Under the pieces are notes generated by a model, which was given only the letters and a program-made list of their open reading frames with translations, had not been told where the DNA came from and ran no database searches. Of a stretch of 64,000 nt of DNA, positions 32,736-41,865 are shown piece by piece. The position numbers and the translations under genes were made by a program. Source of the DNA: an uncultured Bacteroidia bacterium. GTDB taxonomy: Bacteria > Bacteroidota > Bacteroidia > Bacteroidales > F082. The first letter of the stretch is position 1. Each line of letters opens with the position of its first letter. The DNA is taken from assembly GCA_902799345.1 (NCBI GenBank), contig CADBZW010000007.1, positions 1 to 64,000 on the forward strand. The letters run 5' to 3'.

Positions 32736-33929
32736 ATGCGACAAATCATCACCAGCCTGTTAGACAACGACCTCTACACCTTCAGTGTGTGCTACGCCTA
32801 CCTTCAGAAGTTCCCACGTGCCATGGGTCAATACACCTTCGTCGACCGCAACAACACGGTCTATCCCCAAGGCTTCGCCGAGAAACTGAGGGAACAGTTC
32901 GACCTCTATGGCAACATCAAGATCACTGACGAAGAGGTCCGTTTCATGAAACGGAAATGCTACTATTTCCCGCTTTGGTTCTTCACCTTCCTGAAGGGCT
33001 TCCACATGCGTCCCTCCGAGGTCGAGGTAAGCCAAGACGAGGAAGGCCATCTGCATATTCAAGTGACAGGTCTGTTGTGGCGCACCGTCTTCTGGGAGAT
33101 GCCCATCCTGGCTACTGTTTCCGAGCTCATGCACGAGCTGAAAGGCGAGTTTGAGACTTACGACGCCGAGAAAGAATACCAAAAGTCATACGCCAAGGGC
33201 ATCCGTCTCATCGGCAACGGCGTCAAGTTCAGCGACTTCGGCACCCGCCGTCGTTTCTCGTTCGAGCATCAAGACCTTGTCATCCGCAGCTTCATCGAAG
33301 CCCAGAAGCAGTTCACCAAGACCTGTTTCGTGGGTACCTCCAACGTGCTGTTGGCCATGAAATACGACCTCACCCCCATCGGCACCATGAGCCACCAGTT
33401 CATCGAGACCTGCTCGCTCTATGGCTACAATGAAGCCAACTACCTCGCCATGGACTACTGGCAGGAGGTGTATGCCGGCAGCCTGGGTGTGTTCCTCTAT
33501 GACACCTACACGCGCAAGGCCTTCTTCCAAAACTTCACCCAATTGCACGCCAAGTTGTTTGACGGTCTGCGTGTCGACAGCGGCGACAACTACGAGGCTT
33601 TGGAAGAGATCATCGAGAAATACAAAGAATTAGGCATTGACCCAGCGCAGAAGTCCATCATCTTCAGCAATGGCTTGAACGTCGACGAGGCCATCACCAT
33701 ACACGAGGCCGTGGCAGGCCGCATGCAGGACTCCTTCGGTATCGGCACACACCTCACCTGCGACGTCGACAACGTGAAGGCCATGAACATTGTGGTGAAG
33801 CTCACGGCGGCCAAGATCACTGAGAAACGTACGTGGAAAAAGGTGGTCAAGCTATCTGACGACCTCGGCAAATACACTGGCGACCCAGAGGAGATTGAAA
33901 TCTGCAAGAAGACGCTGGAGATCAAGTAA
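32736..33929 (+). CDS. pncB: Nicotinate phosphoribosyltransferase
   Basis: 397 residues, full length for PncB. It opens MRQIITSLLDNDLYTFSVCY, has FGTRRRFSFEHQDLV (phosphoribosyl-binding region with the conserved RRRFS), GTSNVLLAMKYDLTPIGTMS with the active-site His just after, and DSGDNYEALEE. It makes nicotinate mononucleotide from nicotinate and PRPP in NAD salvage, using ATP. Terminator at 33951-33985. Confidence 0.93.
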   Translation: MRQIITSLLDNDLYTFSVCYAYLQKFPRAMGQYTFVDRNNTVYPQGFAEKLREQFDLYGNIKITDEEVRFMKRKCYYFPLWFFTFLKGFHMRPSEVEVSQDEEGHLHIQVTGLLWRTVFWEMPILATVSELMHELKGEFETYDAEKEYQKSYAKGIRLIGNGVKFSDFGTRRRFSFEHQDLVIRSFIEAQKQFTKTCFVGTSNVLLAMKYDLTPIGTMSHQFIETCSLYGYNEANYLAMDYWQEVYAGSLGVFLYDTYTRKAFFQNFTQLHAKLFDGLRVDSGDNYEALEEIIEKYKELGIDPAQKSIIFSNGLNVDEAITIHEAVAGRMQDSFGIGTHLTCDVDNVKAMNIVVKLTAAKITEKRTWKKVVKLSDDLGKYTGDPEEIEICKKTLEIK

Positions 33930-33950
33930 AAGTTGGATATTAAAGGCAAA

Positions 33951-33985
33951 AAAACGGGCTGCGTGGATCCTCGCAGCCCGTTTTT
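33951..33985. terminator. Bidirectional terminator
   Basis: AAAACGGGCTGCG and CGCAGCCCGTTTT form a 13-bp perfect stem with a 7-nt loop, A-rich on one side and T-rich on the other. It ends pncB on the plus strand and the 34003-36258 gene on the minus strand. Confidence 0.92.
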
Positions 33986-34002
33986 GATAATGCATTCGTA
34001 AA

Positions 34003-36258
34003 TCAGTTATGGTAATCCCTGTAATAGATACAGTTGGATGATACCACGCTGTGGTAAATTGTGCCGGCATATTGGTCAAACTCATTGAATTGCTCGTGGG
34101 GAACAACCATCTTGTAGGTCCAATACGAGGCATTCTGCTCCTCCAATTGTTGGGCGTTCTTGGCTTGAGCAAAAATGATATGCGCCAGCAATTCCCTATC
34201 GGTGGCCGTCTTTCTGGCCTTTTCCAGATAGGCGTTCGAAAGCTCCAACGTGTTTTTATACGCCTTGGCATCAGGACCGAACTTCCAATAGCTGAAGGCA
34301 TTGTTGTCGTCGAAACGCAGATAATGGCGATAGTAGCCCGTCCGGCTCACGTTATAGAAGAAGTTGGCGATTAGATAGTTGGCCTTGGCAGCCTCGTCGC
34401 CTTTCTTTTCGCCAAGTTTCTGGAGCTGAATGAGGGCGTCAGTCACATCAAGTTCGCTCATGTTGTCGTGGATGAATGGGAAGTCGTCGATATACTCACC
34501 ATGCATGATCTCTTCTTCATCACCGCTAAAATACACCACGATGTTATGGCCGAAGATGAGAGGCGACACTTGGAGACGGGTCTCCTTCTCAAAGAGGCTC
34601 TTGGCTGACTTAAAGTCGCCCTCGGTGAGACGCAACACGCCCTTTATATAAGAGAGGTAATTGTTGGGATTAGCCACCTCAAGCGTGCTGTTGTCGGCGA
34701 GATAGCATTCCAACGGCGTTTTTTTCTTCTTGTTGAGGAAGGCCTGAACGTCGTCGACCAGCGCCTCGGTGGGTGCGTCCGTAATTTGTTCAATGTGATG
34801 GAGCGTCAGGTACGACTTAGCTCTCTCGCCTTGCAAGGCATAGCGGTTGGCAAGCACCAATCCGACAAAGGTGTTATACGCATAGTTGTAGTTATAATTC
34901 TCTTCTCCTTTGATCAGTTCCGCGTAGTTGTCGAAGAGATAATACTCAACATCAGCATTGATTTTCGGCTGACGACAGATATCAAGATAGGCTCCAAGGT
35001 GGTTCACCATGTCTAAATAATCGTCCTTGGTTGACTGCACGTTGTCGAGGCACCTGCCAGCCAGGTCGAAGTCCTTGTTCAAAAAATGCAGATATGACGA
35101 AGCAAGGTTCCAAAAGTTCTTGTCGGAGGCCTTGTCACGCTGCGTGTCGCTGAGTCGCAGAGCTTGGTTGAAGAAGTCGCGGCTTTCCGTGTCGGTCGGA
35201 CTCAGATAGGGGTAGAGCGAGTTGTTGCCCTCTTGCTCCCAATTGGGCTCTGAAGGGAGCATGCGACGCTCAATCATGTTGACGGCACGCACCATCAGCA
35301 CCTTGGCTTGGATGGCGTCGGGATCAGTGGCCACGATCTTCTCGATTTCGTTGACGGGGTTGTTGAAGTCGCTGTAGCCCATCATGAAGAAGATGTCGTT
35401 GCGTTCGTTGTTGTCGGCGGCACCAGCAACGAAGTCGGCGAAGTCAATGTCATTGTCCCAACCTAGGGTCAACGAGGTGTAAGCCAAGGTCTTCAGGTCG
35501 TACGAGTTGGCGAACACCTGGATGAACTCACGGTTGGCCTCCACGGTCTCACCCAAGCCACGCAGGGCACCCGCCTTCTGGCACAGGGCGTAGTAATACA
35601 TCTCGGTGCGCATCTTCAGCGGCTCCACATATTGGTCGAAGAGTTGTACGGCTTCTTGGTAGCGACGGGTGTAATGTGCCAGTCGCACCAGCTGATAACC
35701 GTAGCGCAGTTTCAGTTCCTTGTCGCTCTCGGCATTCCAGCTCCTGGTAAGCACGCTCTTCACCTTGTCGTAATCCAGGTCACCGGCGTTGTACTCATAC
35801 TCGGGCAGATCCCAATAGAAGTCTGCCGACTCGCCGGGGATGATGCGCATGTAAGGTTCCAGATACTTGGCATAGGCCAGATAGAGCAAGGCCTGTTTGT
35901 GCTTCTTCATGAAACTGGCCGTGGCAAAAGACATGTTGCCATCCAACACCGCCTTGCCTTTGGAGAGGTTCTGGAGGTCTTCGCGCGACGCCTTGAACAC
36001 CAGATATTGGGTGTCTTCATAGCTCAGCCCCAGATACTGACGCCATTCCTCGATGTTGCCATTCCGAAGTGTGTCGTTGGTGTAATAGCGACTGCCATAG
36101 ACCAGCAGGAAGGGCCGATAACGCTCATCGCTCATGATTTCCTGGTTGAAGAGATTGTAGTAATACCAATCCCCTTCATCCCAGCCGCAGGCAAATGACT
36201 TGCCACACAACGCCGTCAGCATGACGGCAACAAGTAAGAGTTTTTTACGCATATTCAT
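34003..36258 (-). CDS. Exported hypothetical protein, helical-repeat
   Basis: 751 residues. Signal peptide MNMRKKLLLVAVMLTALCGKSFA with cleavage before CGWDEGDWYYYN. The rest is rich in helical pairs (for example YLEPYMRIIPGESADFYWDL, YQLVRLAHYTRRYQEAVQLF) and looks like a TPR/Sel1-type superhelix. Conserved-looking but no function I can name. The pair with 36265-37263 suggests joint function; the gap is 6 bp on the same strand. Confidence 0.75.
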   Translation of the reverse strand: MNMRKKLLLVAVMLTALCGKSFACGWDEGDWYYYNLFNQEIMSDERYRPFLLVYGSRYYTNDTLRNGNIEEWRQYLGLSYEDTQYLVFKASREDLQNLSKGKAVLDGNMSFATASFMKKHKQALLYLAYAKYLEPYMRIIPGESADFYWDLPEYEYNAGDLDYDKVKSVLTRSWNAESDKELKLRYGYQLVRLAHYTRRYQEAVQLFDQYVEPLKMRTEMYYYALCQKAGALRGLGETVEANREFIQVFANSYDLKTLAYTSLTLGWDNDIDFADFVAGAADNNERNDIFFMMGYSDFNNPVNEIEKIVATDPDAIQAKVLMVRAVNMIERRMLPSEPNWEQEGNNSLYPYLSPTDTESRDFFNQALRLSDTQRDKASDKNFWNLASSYLHFLNKDFDLAGRCLDNVQSTKDDYLDMVNHLGAYLDICRQPKINADVEYYLFDNYAELIKGEENYNYNYAYNTFVGLVLANRYALQGERAKSYLTLHHIEQITDAPTEALVDDVQAFLNKKKKTPLECYLADNSTLEVANPNNYLSYIKGVLRLTEGDFKSAKSLFEKETRLQVSPLIFGHNIVVYFSGDEEEIMHGEYIDDFPFIHDNMSELDVTDALIQLQKLGEKKGDEAAKANYLIANFFYNVSRTGYYRHYLRFDDNNAFSYWKFGPDAKAYKNTLELSNAYLEKARKTATDRELLAHIIFAQAKNAQQLEEQNASYWTYKMVVPHEQFNEFDQYAGTIYHSVVSSNCIYYRDYHN

Positions 36259-36264
36259 GATGGT

Positions 36265-37263
36265 TCATTTTAGATTTTCAATGGTGAATCGGTTGAGAAA
36301 GCCTTGGCTCAGATGGAAATAGACCCACGGGAAGTCGCGGTCGATTTGGCGGTCAAGGTATTGTTTCGCCTCGGCAAGCAGCTCAGGCGTGATGGCCTCA
36401 ATCTTGATGGTGAAGCCGCTGTTGACATAAAGGCCTTGCACGAATCCGTCCTCCTTCACAAGATAGAGGTTGTCGTCTTGTTTCTCGAACATCGGTGTTT
36501 GAAGATCGGCCTCGGTGAGCCCGTTGACAAGCTTCACCTGCCCCAGGTGGTTGGTGACGATGCCCCAAGAATAGATGGGCAAGATGACATCGAAGTCAAG
36601 CGGGTAGTCGTTGATGTTGACAGTATAAGCCTTCAGTAGTTCCATGTCGAGGATAGAGTTACGCGTCATGCCTTCCATGGGGCTGGAGGTGGCATAGCAC
36701 ATCAGGCTGCCCCTACTTACTGGGGGCACTCCTGTCTTCTTGCGGTCTCGAATCTGATGCAGACGCAGCGTACAGCTGATGTCACAATGCGACTTCTCAG
36801 CCAGCAACTCAAGGAAACGGAAATAGGCACTGCGTGTTCGTTCCGTCCAGTCGCAATCGATCTGAATCTCATCGTATATGACATCCGCTTTGCCCATATA
36901 ATGCGCAATGCCGTTACAGACATTGGAGGCCAGTTGCACCAGGGTTTCGCTGTCAGTATAAGCATAGAACGTCTCGTTGGTGATGAAAACCACAGGGATG
37001 ACCTCGGTGCTGTCGCTCGGGAGAACATTCTTCTCAAATCCTTGGATAGGCCCCACAGGAACAGCTACACCATTTTCAATGGCCACATCAAAGAGCCTAA
37101 TGAAAAGTCGTCGGCTCTCCAATTGGTTGAAATACTCACGCTCAGTTTCACCTATTGCGCATTTCGACTTCCAGTAATAGAAGTCCACGTCATGACGGTG
37201 CTTAGGAGTGCAAGCCATCAGCACGAACGAGAGTATTGTGATTATGAGTAAAAAGCGCTTCAT
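36265..37263 (-). CDS. Hypothetical lipoprotein, possible TIM-barrel hydrolase fold
   Basis: 332 residues from ATG at 37263; the frame to 37335 overlaps topB and lies upstream of the -7 box TTATTTTTGC. Signal MKRFLLIITILSFVLMACTP with lipobox LMAC. The stretches IYDEIQIDCDWTERTRSAYF and CDISCTLRLHQIRD, with late DVILPIYSWGIV, recall DUF3142-like or GH18-like barrels in which the barrel carries an IDxD-type strand, but I am not sure. First gene of a two-gene operon with the helical-repeat protein. Confidence 0.6.
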   Translation of the reverse strand: MKRFLLIITILSFVLMACTPKHRHDVDFYYWKSKCAIGETEREYFNQLESRRLFIRLFDVAIENGVAVPVGPIQGFEKNVLPSDSTEVIPVVFITNETFYAYTDSETLVQLASNVCNGIAHYMGKADVIYDEIQIDCDWTERTRSAYFRFLELLAEKSHCDISCTLRLHQIRDRKKTGVPPVSRGSLMCYATSSPMEGMTRNSILDMELLKAYTVNINDYPLDFDVILPIYSWGIVTNHLGQVKLVNGLTEADLQTPMFEKQDDNLYLVKEDGFVQGLYVNSGFTIKIEAITPELLAEAKQYLDRQIDRDFPWVYFHLSQGFLNRFTIENLK

Positions 37264-37306
37264 ATAGGCTTTGTATTTAGAAGCAAAAATAACACTTTTC
37301 CGATAA

Positions 37307-39448
37307 TCAAAACAGTTGTCTCCACCCACAGCCATTCCTCCACTCGGAACAGCCGTAAGCGGTCTTTCCTTTTATGATATGTCCTTTGCCGCATAATGGG
37401 CAGGGCTGCCCAATGATGGCATCGGGATTTGTGTCAGAAGGCATAGATTCCCGCTCGCCCACAGCCTTACGCTGGAATGACATGCCTTCTGAGGGATTCT
37501 TACTGGAAGGCATGTCACCCCTGCCCGGACCAGCGGGTTGGCGGGGATCTATGCCTTCCTTAGGCTTCTTGACCTTTGGCGCAGCGGCTTTCTTTGGCGC
37601 TGCCTTCTTAGTCTTGGCTTCTGGCGCCACAGTCGTCACCCGTCGGTTGCTGTTGTCCAGCATCACCGTGGTGACAATCTCCGTCACCATCTGCTTCAAC
37701 TCATCGAGGAACTGCCTTGCCTCGTATTTGTGTTGCTCAATCTCACGGAGCTTCTTCTCCCAGATGCCCGTCAGCTCGGCACTCTTCAGCAGGTCCTCGT
37801 GGATAAGGCCGATAAGCTCAATGCCCGTGGGCGTTGGCTCTAGGCTCTTGCGCACCTTTTTAATATAGTTGCGCTTGAACAAGGTCTCGATGATGGCCGC
37901 ACGCGTGGAAGGCCGCCCGATACCGTTTTCTTTCATCACCTCGCGCAACGACTCGTCGTCAACCAACTTGCCTGCCGTCTCCATGGCACGAAGCAAGGTA
38001 GCCTCGGTGTAAGGCTTCGGCGGTGTGGTCCATTTCTCGGCCAGCTGTGGCTTGTGCGGCCCATGCTCGCCCTTAGTGAAGATGGGCAAGGTCCTCTCCT
38101 CGTCCTCCTGCCCTTCCTTGGTCCCTGAGCTTGACGAAGGGTTCTCCTCGTCTTGTTGTTTCTGAGGCTTGATGACCTCGCGCCAGCCAGGAACAAGAAT
38201 CTGCTTGCCCGAGGTCTTGAACTCCACGTCCTCCACCTTGCCTAAGACAGTAGTCGTGGCAAACTGGCAGTCGGGATAGAACACGGCGATGAAATGGCGG
38301 CATACCTCATCGTAGACCTGCTGCTCGGCAAAGCTCAGTCCCGTCGGCACCACACCCGTCGGGATGATGGCATGGTGGTCGGTGACCTTGCTGTTGTCGA
38401 ACACCTTCTTGCTCTTGGGCAGCTTCTTGCCCGCCAAAGGCGCGGTGTATTCGGCGTAGTTGGTCAGTTTCGCCAAAATGCTAGGGCACTTCGGATAGAT
38501 ATCGTCGCTCAGATAGGTGGTGTCGACACGCGGATAGGTGGTGTATTTCTTCTCGTAGAGGCTCTGGATGGTTTGCAAGGTCTGGTCGGCCGACATGTTG
38601 TATTTCTTGTTGCATTCCACCTGCAACGAAGTCAAGTCGTAGAGCCTCGGCGGGGCTTCGGTGCCTTTCTTGGTGGAAATATCGGTCACGGTGAATTCTT
38701 TTCCTTCAACGCTTTGCAGGTCTTTTTGACCGTCTTCCACGGAACCATACTTGCCCTTGGTGGCAGTGAATGTCGTATCCCTATAAATGGTCGACAGCAC
38801 CCAATAAGCCTCGGGCTTGAAGTTCACAATTTCGTGGTAACGGTTGACAATCAAGGCCAAGGTAGGCGTCTGCACCCTGCCAATGGACAGTACCTGTCGG
38901 TTTTGGCCATATTTCAAGGTATAGAGTCGTGTGGCGTTCATACCAAGCAACCAATCACCGATGGCACGCGAGAGGCCTGCCTCATAAAGCGACTGATAAT
39001 CAGCCTGGTCCTTCAATGTCTTGAAGCCCTCACGGATGGACTCCTCGGTCAGGGACGAAATCCAAAGGCGCTTCACAGGACAATGCACGGCGGCCTTCTG
39101 CATCACCCAGCGCTGGATGAGCTCTCCTTCCTGCCCAGCATCGCCGCAGTTCACGATTTCGTCGGCCTTCTGAAACAACGACTCAATGACCTTAAACTGT
39201 TTCTCCACACCTTTGTCGGCAATGAGTTTGATGCCAAAACGCGGCGGTATCATCGGCAGGCGACTCAAGGCCCATGCCTTCCACTGGTCGGTGTAGTCGT
39301 GCGGCTCCTTCAAGGTGCAAAGATGGCCGAAAGTCCACGTCACCTGATAGCCGTTACCTTCCATGTAACCTTCATGGGAAGTATTGGCTCCCAGCACTTT
39401 GGCGATGTCGCGAGCGACGCTTGGTTTTTCGGCGATACAGACAATCAT
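37307..39448 (-). CDS. topB: DNA topoisomerase III
   Basis: 713 residues. Type IA topoisomerase: TOPRIM start CIAEKPSVARDIAKVLG with E7, acidic DAGQEGEL near 103-110, SIGRVQTPTLALIV 188-201, and catalytic tyrosine Y305 in TTYPRVDTTYL. A C-terminal zinc ribbon has four Cys (CPLCGKGHIIKGKTAYGCSE, then GCGWRQLF). The linker before the ribbon is K/A/P-rich and contains two in-frame hairpin elements (37436-37559). Another repeat-like insertion lies at 38120-38141 (NPSSSSGT). It relaxes and decatenates DNA. Confidence 0.94.
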   Translation of the reverse strand: MIVCIAEKPSVARDIAKVLGANTSHEGYMEGNGYQVTWTFGHLCTLKEPHDYTDQWKAWALSRLPMIPPRFGIKLIADKGVEKQFKVIESLFQKADEIVNCGDAGQEGELIQRWVMQKAAVHCPVKRLWISSLTEESIREGFKTLKDQADYQSLYEAGLSRAIGDWLLGMNATRLYTLKYGQNRQVLSIGRVQTPTLALIVNRYHEIVNFKPEAYWVLSTIYRDTTFTATKGKYGSVEDGQKDLQSVEGKEFTVTDISTKKGTEAPPRLYDLTSLQVECNKKYNMSADQTLQTIQSLYEKKYTTYPRVDTTYLSDDIYPKCPSILAKLTNYAEYTAPLAGKKLPKSKKVFDNSKVTDHHAIIPTGVVPTGLSFAEQQVYDEVCRHFIAVFYPDCQFATTTVLGKVEDVEFKTSGKQILVPGWREVIKPQKQQDEENPSSSSGTKEGQEDEERTLPIFTKGEHGPHKPQLAEKWTTPPKPYTEATLLRAMETAGKLVDDESLREVMKENGIGRPSTRAAIIETLFKRNYIKKVRKSLEPTPTGIELIGLIHEDLLKSAELTGIWEKKLREIEQHKYEARQFLDELKQMVTEIVTTVMLDNSNRRVTTVAPEAKTKKAAPKKAAAPKVKKPKEGIDPRQPAGPGRGDMPSSKNPSEGMSFQRKAVGERESMPSDTNPDAIIGQPCPLCGKGHIIKGKTAYGCSEWRNGCGWRQLF
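37436..37559. repeat. Two tandem in-frame hairpin elements in topB
   Basis: Copy 1: AGAAGGCATAGATTCC (37436-37451) pairs with 37474-37490. Copy 2: GGAAGGCATGTCACCCC (37505-37521) pairs with GGGGATCTATGCCTTCC (37543-37559). The two copies are related to each other through GGCATAGAT/ATGTCA arms. Both are read in frame and give the low-complexity linker between the topoisomerase core and its zinc ribbon. Confidence 0.8.
38120..38141. repeat. Dispersed-repeat-like insert in topB
   Basis: The 22-bp stretch opens GGTCCCTGAGCTTGACGAAG and ends in GG. It resembles a palindromic element (CCCTGAGCNTGNCGAAGGG) that I know to be scattered in many bacterial genomes. It is in frame and encodes NPSSSSGT in a disordered, acidic loop. 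Only one copy is seen in this window. Confidence 0.5.
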
Positions 39449-39466
39449 TGCAGTTGGCAGTTGTTC

Positions 39467-39500
39467 AGTTGTAGGGCTGTCACACTGTGGCAGCCGTACA
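39467..39500. repeat. Intergenic repeat shared with 55137-55197
   Basis: AGTTGTAGGGCTGTCACAC followed by TGTGGCAGCCGTACA is the reverse complement of 55167-55197 with few differences. It can form a hairpin (GGCTG(T/C)CAC..GTGGCAGCC). It occupies the gap between the antiporter stop (39506) and the topB start (39448). Confidence 0.8.
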
Positions 39501-39505
39501 TATTA

Positions 39506-41800
39506 TTATGTTTGGAATTCTGTTTTCAGGTCGGAGGCTTTCACTTTCATCAGGAACTCGGCTTTCTCTTTTTGGGCCACAAACCACACCAAATCGGCGG
39601 GTTGGAAGGTGATGCGTGCCGACGGGTTCAGGATGAAATGTCCCTCTCGCTCGATGGCAATCACCATGGCGTCATATTTGTCAGCCAGACCCGAATCCAT
39701 CAAGGAGACGCCGATGATGGGACTGTCAGGCTCGACTTCCACCTTATACAGATCCACCTCGCTCTCCTCGTGTTCTTGAATCAGCCGCTCGTCAAAGAGC
39801 TCCACCCTCGGCAAGAGCAACCTCAGATGATCTTCGTGCCCCACAAAGGTAATCTTATCGAATGGAAACAGCTGAAAATCAGACTTGGGCAATTCAAAAA
39901 GTTGTTTGCCACGTTCCACACTGACCACACTCACATTATAGTTGTCGCGGAAGTCCGTCTCCTTGATGAGCCGTCCAGCATAAGGGCTGTCGGGACTCAG
40001 CGTCATCTTCTGCAAGTGGCAGTTTTCTTGCAAGATCTCGGGGATCTCAAACACCTGCACCTGCTGGCGCTTGTTGAGGTTGTCCAAGAAGTTGTTCTCG
40101 ATGCGTTTGTAGAACTTCATCGCCGGACTCAGCACGCGCAGCATGATGGTAAAGCCCAGGGCCATAGCGATGTTGAGCAAACGGAAATAAGGTGCTCCGA
40201 TGCCCAAATGCAGCCAGAAAGCCTCGTTGAAGAAATGCCTCAACACCGAAGTGGACACTACCCATACAATGATGAAACGCAGGATGAAAATCAGAAGGAT
40301 AGCGGTCTTGTTGAAACGGCTCTGTTCCATCAGCTTATGGGTGGTCCCAACCAAGGTGTGCCTGAAACCGATGGCCCAAAGGAAGGGTGAAAGCAGCGCC
40401 AAAGTAATGGCCGCAGCGATGGCGTTACCCCACAAGCCCGGCACATAAATCATAACCAGGCTTCCTACCCAGAAACAGATGAAAATCAGCGCGATGACGA
40501 TGGCGATATAGATGACGATATACTTGAACTGTCGACCAATGAAGCTGGCCATGCTCACCTTCTTGCCACTCTTCACCTTGATGCCTCGGTCGCTGTTCTC
40601 CAGATGGTTAAGCCATTTGTCAGACACGTGAGTGCTTACCCATCGATACGTGGGATTGGCCGCCTTGATGAAGTAAGGCGTGAGGAAGGTCGTGATGATG
40701 GACACCGAGACGATGATGGGATACAGGAACTCGTCGATGACGCCGTAGCTGAGGCCCAGCGACGCGATGATGAACGAGAACTCACCGATCTGGCAGAAAC
40801 AGAAGCCGCCTTGTATGGACTGCTTCAGGCCCAGACCCGCCAGCAGGCGTCCGCCGACGTTACTCAACGGCTTGAAGAGGATCAGCACCAGGGTCACGAC
40901 CAAGATCTGCCACCAATAATTCACCAAAATCTGCGGGTCGACCATCATACCCACCGAGACGAAGAACACCGCGCCAAACAGGTTCTTGATAGGCGTCGTG
41001 ACTTTGTGAATCATCTCGGCCTCAAGGGTCTCGGCCAAGATAGAGCCCATGATGAAAGCGCCCAAGGCGGACGAGAATCCCGCCAAGTTGGCCAGCACCA
41101 CCATCAGGAAACAAAGTCCTACCGAAAACACCGTCAGGGTCTCTTCCGTCATGAACTTTCGCGCCCAGCGCAACACCGTAGGTACCAAGAAAATGCCACC
41201 GATGAACCATATCAAGAGGAAGAAACCGAGTTTCAACATACTGGTAACCAGCTGCATGCCATCGAAGGTCTTGCTCACCGCCAGAGTGGAGAGGATGACC
41301 ATCAGCAAGACGGCCTCCAGGTCTTCCACCACCAACTCACCGATGACATTGCCGCTGAACTTCTCGCGATGCAGTTTCATGTCGTCAAAGGCTTTGGCGA
41401 TAATCGTCGTGGACGAGATAGAGAGCATGGCGCCGAGGAAGATGCTGTCCATCTGCGACCAGCCCAGCAGCTTGCCGAGGGAGAAGCCCACGACGCACAT
41501 CGTCACCAACTCGGTCAGGGCGGTGATGCCCACCGTCCCTCCTACTTTCTTCAACTTCTTGAAGCTGAACTCCAAGCCTATGCCGAACAGCATGAACACC
41601 ATGCCGATTTCGCTCCAGGTCTCCACGCTCGTGTGGTCGTTGATAACGGGAAACCATTCGAAATTCGGGCCAATAAGGAAACCTGCGATGATATAGCCTA
41701 ACACCACGGGCTGTTTCAACCACTTGAAAATCACCGTGGTAATTCCAGCTGTAACCAAAATCAAGGCGAGGTCGGAAAATAGTGCAGGTAGGGATTCCAT
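39506..41800 (-). CDS. CPA2-family cation:proton antiporter (KefB-like) with TrkA-C domains
   Basis: 764 residues. About 12-13 membrane segments over residues 1-390 with the Na+/H+ exchanger core (GLEFSFKKLKKVGGTVGITA, LGAMLSISSTTIIAKAFDD). A second hydrophobic block (~430-560) follows, and two C-terminal TrkA_C-type domains (DSPYAGRLIKETDFRDNYNV, EVEPDSPIIGVSLMDSGLAD) that bind regulators. It exchanges K+ or Na+ for H+ at the inner membrane. It has its own -7 box TAATTTTGC (about 41822-41830). A diverged paralogue lies directly upstream. Confidence 0.9.
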   Translation of the reverse strand: MESLPALFSDLALILVTAGITTVIFKWLKQPVVLGYIIAGFLIGPNFEWFPVINDHTSVETWSEIGMVFMLFGIGLEFSFKKLKKVGGTVGITALTELVTMCVVGFSLGKLLGWSQMDSIFLGAMLSISSTTIIAKAFDDMKLHREKFSGNVIGELVVEDLEAVLLMVILSTLAVSKTFDGMQLVTSMLKLGFFLLIWFIGGIFLVPTVLRWARKFMTEETLTVFSVGLCFLMVVLANLAGFSSALGAFIMGSILAETLEAEMIHKVTTPIKNLFGAVFFVSVGMMVDPQILVNYWWQILVVTLVLILFKPLSNVGGRLLAGLGLKQSIQGGFCFCQIGEFSFIIASLGLSYGVIDEFLYPIIVSVSIITTFLTPYFIKAANPTYRWVSTHVSDKWLNHLENSDRGIKVKSGKKVSMASFIGRQFKYIVIYIAIVIALIFICFWVGSLVMIYVPGLWGNAIAAAITLALLSPFLWAIGFRHTLVGTTHKLMEQSRFNKTAILLIFILRFIIVWVVSTSVLRHFFNEAFWLHLGIGAPYFRLLNIAMALGFTIMLRVLSPAMKFYKRIENNFLDNLNKRQQVQVFEIPEILQENCHLQKMTLSPDSPYAGRLIKETDFRDNYNVSVVSVERGKQLFELPKSDFQLFPFDKITFVGHEDHLRLLLPRVELFDERLIQEHEESEVDLYKVEVEPDSPIIGVSLMDSGLADKYDAMVIAIEREGHFILNPSARITFQPADLVWFVAQKEKAEFLMKVKASDLKTEFQT

Positions 41801-41865
41801 AGTTGCGCAGTGTTTATTGTCGCAAAATTACAAACTAAACCAATAAGTTCAATAGCCTTATGAAA

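Noticed and set aside
38294..40390. Long plus-strand open frame (698 codons) across topB and an antiporter gene
   Set aside because: It is antisense to two clear protein families, has no recognisable domain, and spans a gene boundary; a codon-bias shadow. The same applies to 1556-2875, 9511-10938, 40604-41701 and 44241-46088.
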